NCBI GenBank assembly: GCA_015522385.1
Contig: WAMJ01000116.1
Location: 1-8,449, forward strand
DNA from: Candidatus Heimdallarchaeota archaeon
GTDB lineage: Archaea; Asgardarchaeota; Heimdallarchaeia; Heimdallarchaeales; Kariarchaeaceae
Length of the DNA stretch: 8,449 nt
Direction: 5' to 3'
Shown here: positions 1-5,623 of the stretch, one piece after another
Layout: the number at the start of each line of letters is the position of its first letter
Numbering within the stretch: the stretch's first letter is position 1
The notes under the pieces: generated by a model
Databases searched by the model: none
What the model was told of the DNA's origin: nothing
Seen by the model: the letters and a program-made list of their open reading frames with translations, nothing else
Made by a program: the position numbers and the translations under genes

Positions 1-721
1 GAGCAGGAGTCCAAGGAGCGATTGATCCGACACCACGCTTGGTGTGCTTTGATTTCTTCTGCAGAAGGGTGATGCCGTGTCTCTTCACGGGACCGTTGAA
101 TCCCTTACCCTTGGTGATACCGATGGTATCAACGTAGTTTCCTGGCTTAGTGAAGTCATCGATGTTGAGTTCCTGACCAATCCTCTCCTTGAGCCAGTCG
201 AGAGCTGCCTTTGCGGACTTGGCTCCAACCTTAAGCTCAAGGACATAGGGTTTGTTGACCTTGATCCCAGTGAGATCAGGTTGTGTGTGGACGATTGCCC
301 TCACCTGTACTGCCTCGTTGATCGTCTCTTCGACCTTCTTGATCTGCTCCTCATAGTTGTTCTCCTTGGAGACACTGTAGAACCTCTTGAAGTGCTTGTG
401 CTCGGAGTGAGTCTTGGCCTCAGCGAGGATCTTGAGTCCATAGGGAGTGATCTTATAGGTCCTCACACCAATCAGGACGACGGGTGGGGTCTCAATGACG
501 GTCACTGCTGTAATCCTGTTGGTGTTAGCAACGTGGGACTTTGGTCTGTCTTCCTTGTAGATCACTCTGGACATCCCTGCCTTGAAACCAGGGAAAGCGA
601 GGATCTTAGGATCTCCATCATACTTCGGATATCCGCGGATATGTGGTTTATTACTACTGGCACGACTTCTCCTGTACCCAAGAGAAGACCTGTGCGGTGC
701 TGTTTGAGATCTTGCTGTAAT
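1..721 (-). CDS. rpl3: Large ribosomal subunit protein uL3 (L3), 5' part, truncated at left window edge
   Basis: This is archaeal/eukaryotic-type ribosomal protein L3, which reaches the peptidyl transferase centre of the 50S subunit and binds 23S rRNA. The frame is open through 240 codons and leaves the window before the C-terminal third (archaeal L3 is usually about 330-350 residues). Visible landmarks are the basic N-terminus (HRSSLGYRRSRAS, residues 10-22), the PGFKAGMS block (44-51), TKGKGFNGPVKR (203-214) and GSIAPWTP near the edge. An in-frame TGA at 730-728 overlaps the SD, so the start must lie downstream of it. No ATG, GTG or TTG occurs before Met50, which would remove the conserved N-terminus. 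I therefore place the start at ATT (721-719), 4 nt after AGGTGATC. In many archaea L3 opens an S10-like operon followed by L4 and L23; those would lie beyond the left edge. His replaces the usual aromatic residue in VKR-W-G. Identity is near certain; the start codon is less so. Confidence 0.95.
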   Translation of the reverse strand, partial: MTARSQTAPHRSSLGYRRSRASSNKPHIRGYPKYDGDPKILAFPGFKAGMSRVIYKEDRPKSHVANTNRITAVTVIETPPVVLIGVRTYKITPYGLKILAEAKTHSEHKHFKRFYSVSKENNYEEQIKKVEETINEAVQVRAIVHTQPDLTGIKVNKPYVLELKVGAKSAKAALDWLKERIGQELNIDDFTKPGNYVDTIGITKGKGFNGPVKRHGITLLQKKSKHTKRGVGSIAPWTPA

Positions 722-725
722 GTTC

Positions 726-733
726 GATCACCT
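726..733 (-). promoter_or_regulatory. Shine-Dalgarno site of the uL3 gene
   Basis: Read on the minus strand this is AGGTGATC, fully complementary to the conserved 3' end of archaeal 16S rRNA (GATCACCT). It ends 4 nt before the ATT proposed as the uL3 start, the same spacing seen for the ATG of the small Cache sensor at 2807. It decides the start, because no other start codon stands at a usable distance in the L3 frame. Confidence 0.85.
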
Positions 734-740
734 ACTAGAG

Positions 741-755
741 GCCATCACTGATGGC
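741..755 (-). other. Hairpin in the uL3 leader
   Basis: A perfect inverted repeat, GCCATC-AGT-GATGGC on the minus strand, has a 6-bp stem and a 3-nt loop. It ends 7 nt before the SD of the uL3 gene, so it would fold in the mRNA leader next to the ribosome landing site. It could be a regulatory element (ribosomal protein operons are often autoregulated) or chance. No T-run follows, so it is not an intrinsic terminator. Confidence 0.5.
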
Positions 756-786
756 ATAGTCTTATCACTCAGACGAATGAGATTTC

Positions 787-794
787 TTTTAAAA
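787..794 (-). promoter_or_regulatory. Probable TATA box of the uL3 gene
   Basis: TTTTAAAA, preceded on the minus strand by the purine-rich AAAG of a possible BRE, lies about 70 nt upstream of the uL3 start. Archaeal transcription would begin near 764, giving a leader of about 43 nt that contains the hairpin at 741-755 and the SD. The octamer is its own reverse complement, so it could also work toward nadM, where it would give a leader of about 40 nt. Confidence 0.5.
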
Positions 795-826
795 CTTTAG
801 AACGATAACGCGGGATGACACGACAG

Positions 827-834
827 TTTATTAT
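827..834 (+). promoter_or_regulatory. Possible TATA box of nadM (leaderless)
   Basis: TTTATTAT is centred 25-26 nt upstream of the nadM ATG, the distance expected if transcription starts at or beside the start codon. No SD-like GGTG or GGAG stands before that ATG, which fits a leaderless mRNA. The alternative is transcription from the symmetrical TTTTAAAA at 787-794. Confidence 0.45.
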
Positions 835-855
835 CCTGATGAGCCTTGTGAAGCT

Positions 856-1419
856 ATGAGAGGAATTTTCATTGGAAGGTTCCAACCCGTCCACCTAGGC
901 CACTTGGGTGTGATCAAGCACATCCTCTCCGAGGTTGACGAGCTGATCATCCTCGTCGCCGCAGCGCAGATCAGCCATACCTTCAAGAATCCGTTGACTG
1001 GAGGTGAGCGTTTGCTACTAATTCGGGAGGCTCTGAAGGAGCAGGACATCCCCACGGACAGGTTGTGGATCATACCCGTGCAGGACATCAGCGATAACTC
1101 TCTATGGGTACACCACCTCAAGAGGTTGACTCCTAAGTTTGATGTGATGTACAGCAATAACCCTTTCACCATCAGGCTCTTCGAGGAGGCAGGTCTGGAG
1201 ACTAGACGGATCCCGATGATTGACCGGAAGGACTATTCCGCTACCGAGATCAGGAATAGAATAGTCAATAATGAGGATCTGGAATCACTGGTGTCTCCTT
1301 CCACAATCAAGTACTTTGAGAAATGGGACATAAAAGGAAGATTCACCTCAATCGTGACTGATGACACTTTGGATACCTCTCAGAATATTGCGGGATCCGA
1401 GCTAAACGCAGATGACTAG
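856..1419 (+). CDS. nadM: Nicotinamide-nucleotide adenylyltransferase, archaeal NadM type
   Basis: The enzyme condenses nicotinamide mononucleotide with ATP to give NAD+ and pyrophosphate, the central step of NAD synthesis and salvage. It is a soluble nucleotidyltransferase of the HxGH superfamily. The 187-residue product starts MRGIFIGRFQPVHLGH, with the ATP-binding HxxH at His13 and His16. It also has the TGGER block (48-52), the IPVQDISDNSLWV segment typical of archaeal NadM (73-85) and the second signature SATEIRNR (128-135). All key motifs are intact. The family is usually about 165-185 residues; the last 20 or so residues here are polar and look like a short unstructured tail. The gene diverges from uL3 and converges on the Cache sensor, and the two stops share CTAG at 1416-1419. 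A six-codon reading frame (839-859) ends in ATGA over the start codon. Confidence 0.96.
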   Translation: MRGIFIGRFQPVHLGHLGVIKHILSEVDELIILVAAAQISHTFKNPLTGGERLLLIREALKEQDIPTDRLWIIPVQDISDNSLWVHHLKRLTPKFDVMYSNNPFTIRLFEEAGLETRRIPMIDRKDYSATEIRNRIVNNEDLESLVSPSTIKYFEKWDIKGRFTSIVTDDTLDTSQNIAGSELNADD

Positions 1420-2807
1420 TACTGCTTCTTCTGATTTCTTAGACTCTCGACCATATGTGTGAAGCTCCGGGTGAGCTCACCTACTTCATCGTCACCTGAG
1501 AGGCTCTCATCGATGTCAACACCCTCAAAGATATCACTTCCAGTTATGTTCGAGGATATCTTCCGTGCAACCTTTGAGAGCTTGTCAACAGGTTTCGTTA
1601 TCTGGTTCGCGAGTATCAATCCTACAGCAAGCACTATTATGATGACCATTAGACTGATACCGAATGTTATCGTCTCCGCAGTACTCTGCTGAGCGGATAT
1701 CTCTTCACCAATTCCCCTGACAGACTCAAAAGCTTCGTCCTGACTGAGAATCACTATAAGACTGAACTCATCGAGAACAGGGGTGTGCGCATAAAAATAG
1801 ATCTTCCCGTCTTTACTTATCTCGGTGACTCCTGAGACTGAAGATGTAAGTTCCACAAGTGTCAGGTCGGGAATGGCCGTCTGCTCACCGTCCCTCTCAA
1901 CCTCCCTGATGTTCGTCGTGCTATCCACACCAGTCCATGAGGGGTGGGCGAGGACGGTCCCGTCGTTCTGGATAAGTGTTGCATATCCAGTCGTGAGGAT
2001 GTTCACGTCCAGCACAATATCCTGAATAGTCCCAAGAGTGAGATCCCCGGAGACAACACCGAGGATGTTGTTGTTGTCGTCATACACCGCCTTCGAGATC
2101 GAGATCATCCAGCCTTGACCGAGTGCATCAAGGTAGGGGGTGGTAAATGTGAGGTCACCGTTCTGGCCAAGAGCAGCTGTGTACCACGGCCTGACCCTCG
2201 GGTCGTATGTCCGGGTGTTGTCCACTACTGATCCTGGGAAGATCCGGAAGAGACCAGTCGTGTGGAAGCCGACATACATCCAAGCAAAATCAGGGTTGTT
2301 CTCCCAAAGTTCCACAAAAAGGGTGTCGAGATTACTCGTCCTGTTGATCTGCTCACCCATAACCTCGGTGATCGATCCGTCAGTGAGGTTGTCGGGATGG
2401 CTGCCAGGATAGTAGAAGGTCGAGTGTGTCTTGGAGATGGATGTATTATATCTCGAATCGTACGTCGTATCTGACGGGAGAGTCGAAGTATTGTAATCCA
2501 AATAAGAAGGCTGGGTAGCAAAATTGAAATCTGGACTCATGAGGTCCTCCACTGCTTGTCCTAATGCATTAATCACAGAGACGGCCTTGGCCAGCTTCCT
2601 CTCGATCACTTGGCCAGTGTCCTCTGCTGAAGTCTGGACATTGGTGATCGCATCTTCCTTCAGTGTGCTGAAGGTCAACTCTTGGGTTCTCTGACCCAGC
2701 GTGTCAAGATTGCTTATAGCAATTGTGACGGTTGTGGCTTGGAAGACTAGCACAAATATGAAGAATAGTCCCAAGATCTGTGTCCGTATTGATAATTCCT
2801 TAATCAT
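1416..2807 (-). CDS. Double-Cache/HAMP membrane sensor without output domain
   Basis: This 463-residue membrane protein has TM1 at about 11-31, a large extracellular dCache region (about 35-375), TM2 at about 380-400 and a HAMP domain (401-457) that keeps the DEVGEL motif (440-445). Only six residues follow the HAMP: there is no kinase, methyl-accepting, cyclase or other output domain. The membrane-distal Cache module carries YDPRVRPWY (201-209), Tyr225 and Asp255, which match in order and spacing the amino-acid-binding motif (Y-x4-R-x-W-Y ... Y ... D) of dCache_1 receptors. An amino-acid-like ligand is therefore likely; which one cannot be told. I choose ATG 2807, with AGGTGAT 4 nt upstream; the in-frame GTG at 2816 is part of that SD. 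The gene directly follows its larger paralogue, with which it is probably co-transcribed and perhaps paired. It could regulate its partner or sequester ligand. Confidence 0.88.
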   Translation of the reverse strand: MIKELSIRTQILGLFFIFVLVFQATTVTIAISNLDTLGQRTQELTFSTLKEDAITNVQTSAEDTGQVIERKLAKAVSVINALGQAVEDLMSPDFNFATQPSYLDYNTSTLPSDTTYDSRYNTSISKTHSTFYYPGSHPDNLTDGSITEVMGEQINRTSNLDTLFVELWENNPDFAWMYVGFHTTGLFRIFPGSVVDNTRTYDPRVRPWYTAALGQNGDLTFTTPYLDALGQGWMISISKAVYDDNNNILGVVSGDLTLGTIQDIVLDVNILTTGYATLIQNDGTVLAHPSWTGVDSTTNIREVERDGEQTAIPDLTLVELTSSVSGVTEISKDGKIYFYAHTPVLDEFSLIVILSQDEAFESVRGIGEEISAQQSTAETITFGISLMVIIIVLAVGLILANQITKPVDKLSKVARKISSNITGSDIFEGVDIDESLSGDDEVGELTRSFTHMVESLRNQKKQY

Positions 2808-2811
2808 GATA

Positions 2812-2818
2812 ATCACCT
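2812..2818 (-). promoter_or_regulatory. Shine-Dalgarno of the small Cache sensor, overlapping the upstream stop codon
   Basis: AGGTGAT on the minus strand lies 4 nt before ATG 2807. The stop codon TAG of the upstream large sensor (2819-2817) overlaps its first two bases. The arrangement supports one mRNA with translational coupling, and it rules against GTG 2816 as the start because that codon is inside the ribosome binding site. Confidence 0.85.
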
Positions 2819-5504
2819 AAAAGTCCGGGGTGAAGCCTTCGACTTCAACCTCTGTGAGCATCCCGGTTACCTCCTCGAAGGCCTCTGTGATGGCGTCAGC
2901 CACTCCAGAGCGCACATCGATGAACTTGCCCTTATCACTAGCTTCACAGAGCTTTTCGAGCTTCTGCGTGTCCAACTTACCTACACCTATGATGACAACA
3001 TTGATCCCCATGAGGTTCTCGATCTTGGAGAGCAATGCCCTGTAGCCTATGGATGAGCTGTTGTCCTCACCATCAGTCAGTGCGATAATCCAGCGATCAC
3101 CGTTTGAGTAGTGATCCTTGACCTCGTCGATAGCAACCGACAGAGCATCGTAGAATGCTGTTCCACCCGAAGGAGTATATAGCCGTGAGAATTGGTCAAC
3201 GAAAAGCCTCTCATTTCCACCCTTCTTCGTCCGGGGGATGACAAGGCTCGCTTTGTTGGAGAAGACGATGAGCGAGACAACATCCTCGTCGTTTACCTGG
3301 TTAACGAAAATGTTCTTCATTCCTCCGACTGCAGCTCTTATTCTCTTTCCTGCCATACTTCCCGAGTAGTCTAGGACAAATGCCACTTCCTTGAGTGAGG
3401 TCTTCGTCTGGTAGGCCCTCAATCTCTTTTCGATCTGGTCTGCCAGCTCGATACGATTGGTTTCGGTGTATATTTCCTGCAGATTCTTCAGAGAGCTCAT
3501 AACGACCCTGACATCTAGATCCTCTGCGATCTGGATAGCATCAAGAAACTTTTCTTCTGCCAGAGCCAGATCGCCACTCTTCCTGTAGTAGAGTCCGTAG
3601 TTCATTGTCGCATATGCCCTACCCCTGTCGCTCTGCAGGGAACTCACAAGATCGTATGCTTCATCGAACTTGGCCTTGGCCTCCTTAAGCTTACCCTGTG
3701 CGAGGTAGACGAGACCCATATTTCCAATCCTAGTGGCAAATCCGCGCGAGTTGTCAATTTGCCGGTCATACTCAAGAGCCTTCTCTAGGAACTCGATCGC
3801 TCTATCGTACTGCTCGATGTCCTTGTAGAGCAGACCTAGGTTGTTGTAACGTGATGCAAGAGCATAAAGAAGTTCTGTTCTCTCCGAGCCCTCTGCAGTC
3901 TCTAACAACTCGTTGGCTATCTTTATGGACTCACGGTACTGTGCGTTGGCATCCTTGAGATTACCCTGGCTCTTGTAGATGTTACCGATATTGTTATAAC
4001 ATATCCCCTGTCCCTTCTTATTTCCTAATGTTTTGAAGAGCTCCATGGCACTCTGATAGTTCTCAAGTGCTCGCTGCAAATTCCCTGCATAGTAGCTCTC
4101 ATTACCGAATCTAAGAGCGGTGACGAGACCCTTGAAGTTGTTGTATAGAACAGTGATCTCACGAGCACCTCCCCCACCTCCTGAGACTGACGCGTTCAGA
4201 TTGCCTCTTGCAATCTCCTCTGTGACAGTTGTAAGCTCCTTTATCGGCTTGACCACCCTGTCGGCAAAGTACTTGACTGTTATGTACATGATTGCAACCA
4301 GTACAATTATGATAATAGCAAAGACAAGAATCTGCTGAGCCATTAGACCGAGTATGGTAGATCTGATATTATTGGCGGGTTGGAGGATTTCTGATTTGGG
4401 AACAACCACTCCAAGGCTGAAACCCGCAGAGGGGATGGGGTAGTACGCGATCTGCCACGTCTCACCGTTCTTTGTGAAGGAATCCATTCCCTCTTGCATA
4501 TCCTTCATGTTGTTCACAATGCTGGAGAACTTCTCAGAACCAGTCTTATCTGAGGGATATTCAAGGTCTATGATTTGCTGTGATCCTGCTTTTCTATCGA
4601 TATCCTTGTGAAAGACAGCGTAGCCTTCCTTGTCTATTATGAAAGCATAACCCGAGTCACCAAAATTCACATTGCTGATAGTGTTTTGGACGTCATCGAT
4701 GGTGAGATCTGCTCCTACTACACCAATAAGCGACCCATTGTCAAAGTACACGGGACTTGATATTGAGATCTTCAGGATGCCCAGTGTGGGATCCTCCTGT
4801 GGTTTGGGAATGACAAGTGTCCCGGCGTTCTTTGCATTGACATAGAATCCCCGGATCCTTGGATCATACCCTACCACGGTTCCTCCGTCCCTCGCATTGG
4901 CGAACTCCTTGGTCCTCCACGAGTCAAGATCCTTGTAGGGATAGGTCCTGTGTATTCCCTTCTCGAATCCCATGTACGACCATAGGAAATTAGGGTTCTG
5001 CTCGAAGATCGTCCTCCAGGCAAAGTCAAGATTAGATGAGATATTTACAGTTGCCCACTCGTCAGGAGTGGTCTCCAGTTCCACGTTGTTCGTGTTGGCC
5101 CTGAACCAGCCTGAGTATTCTGTGGAGATTTCGAGGTTGTGTTTCTCCGAGAAGAACATCGGAGGTTTCTCCTTGTTGCTTGTCGCAGACAGCGCTCCGT
5201 AGTATGATTTTCTAGGCTCCGCTACAATCCTTCCGTTGAATAGATCAGAAGCGTAGTTCGAGAGGTACTGGACCTCACTAATATACTCATCAAAATACAG
5301 ATCTACAATCCGAGCGTTCTCACCTGCAGATCTGTTCAATCTGTCCAATCCTTCCTGAAGGATGAAATTCCCAGCTCGGTCAGATGCCTCACTGGAGAAG
5401 GAACTCGCGGAAATAACGGAAAATATAGAGATGATTAATATTCCGGATATGATCGTTACAAGAAATGTAAATAGTATCTTACCGCTAATCGTTCTGATTC
5501 GCAT
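2817..5504 (-). CDS. Double-Cache-HAMP-TPR-VWA transmembrane sensor
   Basis: This 895-residue protein is built in the order TM1 (about 10-33), extracellular dCache (about 35-385), TM2 (about 389-411), HAMP-like linker (412-465), about six TPR repeats (465-700) and a von Willebrand A domain (705-885). The VWA domain has an intact MIDAS metal site: DYSGS (712-716), Thr782 in GGTAF and Asp811 in LTDGED. The Cache domain keeps Tyr213, Arg218, Tyr221 and Asp266 of the amino-acid-binding motif but has Phe220 where Trp is usual. The HAMP part lacks the DExG motif and has five glycines (442-446) there. The output is presumably protein assembly through TPR and metal-dependent VWA contacts, as no catalytic domain is seen. 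The start ATG has no SD, and a TATA-like box 26 nt upstream fits a leaderless mRNA. The sensor half is paralogous to the next gene (compare QNPNFLWSYMGF with NNPDFAWMYVGF). Domain calls are firm; the function is inferred. Confidence 0.92.
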   Translation of the reverse strand: MRIRTISGKILFTFLVTIISGILIISIFSVISASSFSSEASDRAGNFILQEGLDRLNRSAGENARIVDLYFDEYISEVQYLSNYASDLFNGRIVAEPRKSYYGALSATSNKEKPPMFFSEKHNLEISTEYSGWFRANTNNVELETTPDEWATVNISSNLDFAWRTIFEQNPNFLWSYMGFEKGIHRTYPYKDLDSWRTKEFANARDGGTVVGYDPRIRGFYVNAKNAGTLVIPKPQEDPTLGILKISISSPVYFDNGSLIGVVGADLTIDDVQNTISNVNFGDSGYAFIIDKEGYAVFHKDIDRKAGSQQIIDLEYPSDKTGSEKFSSIVNNMKDMQEGMDSFTKNGETWQIAYYPIPSAGFSLGVVVPKSEILQPANNIRSTILGLMAQQILVFAIIIIVLVAIMYITVKYFADRVVKPIKELTTVTEEIARGNLNASVSGGGGGAREITVLYNNFKGLVTALRFGNESYYAGNLQRALENYQSAMELFKTLGNKKGQGICYNNIGNIYKSQGNLKDANAQYRESIKIANELLETAEGSERTELLYALASRYNNLGLLYKDIEQYDRAIEFLEKALEYDRQIDNSRGFATRIGNMGLVYLAQGKLKEAKAKFDEAYDLVSSLQSDRGRAYATMNYGLYYRKSGDLALAEEKFLDAIQIAEDLDVRVVMSSLKNLQEIYTETNRIELADQIEKRLRAYQTKTSLKEVAFVLDYSGSMAGKRIRAAVGGMKNIFVNQVNDEDVVSLIVFSNKASLVIPRTKKGGNERLFVDQFSRLYTPSGGTAFYDALSVAIDEVKDHYSNGDRWIIALTDGEDNSSSIGYRALLSKIENLMGINVVIIGVGKLDTQKLEKLCEASDKGKFIDVRSGVADAITEAFEEVTGMLTEVEVEGFTPDF

Positions 5505-5526
5505 TTACGTTGATATTGTAAGGGGG

Positions 5527-5534
5527 ATTAAAAA
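5527..5534 (-). promoter_or_regulatory. Probable TATA box of the large Cache-VWA sensor
   Basis: On the minus strand, TTTTTAAT is centred about 26 nt upstream of ATG 5504, which has no SD. Transcription would begin at the start codon, giving a leaderless mRNA. A second AT-rich candidate, AATTTATC, lies further upstream around 5549-5556. Confidence 0.5.
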
Positions 5535-5558
5535 TAGTTATGTGTGTGATAAATTAAT

Positions 5559-5574
5559 ATTGCAAAACTGCAAT
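5559..5574. other. 16-nt inverted repeat upstream of the sensor promoter
   Basis: ATTGCA-AAAC-TGCAAT is a perfect 6-bp dyad with a 4-nt centre, in the 119-nt gap between the EF-hand gene and the large sensor gene. It lies 25 bp upstream of the proposed TATA box. It could be an operator bound by a dimeric regulator. It could also be a weak hairpin at the 3' end of the EF-hand transcript, since AT-rich sequence follows it on the minus strand. Confidence 0.4.
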
Positions 5575-5623
5575 CTGAATTTTATGCAGATTATGTCCAA
5601 TAAGCTAAGGTCGTGTAAAATAA

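Noticed and set aside
77..751. Open plus-strand reading frame of 224 codons
   Set aside because: It lies opposite uL3, whose translation on the minus strand matches conserved L3 motifs along its whole length; the plus-strand product has no recognisable features.
831..1172. Minus-strand frame of 113 codons
   Set aside because: It is antisense to the well-conserved nadM gene, and its product looks like nothing known.
1416..1440. Small sensor as a frameshifted or truncated chemoreceptor or kinase
   Set aside because: The next bases beyond its stop belong to nadM in the opposite direction, so no remnant of an output domain is present in any minus-strand frame.
1944..2521. Several overlapping open frames (1944-2231 +, 2140-2412 +, 2225-2521 -, 2262-2474 +)
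   Set aside because: All fall within the Cache domain of the small sensor in other frames; none has a convincing start site or protein-like composition.
2808..2816. GTG at 2816 as start of the small Cache sensor
   Set aside because: It would add three residues, but it forms part of the AGGTGAT ribosome binding site for ATG 2807 and has no SD of its own.
4120..4338. Glycine run as a frameshift or assembly error
   Set aside because: The reading frame continues unbroken on both sides into HAMP and TPR sequence, so the run is simply coding, though unusual.
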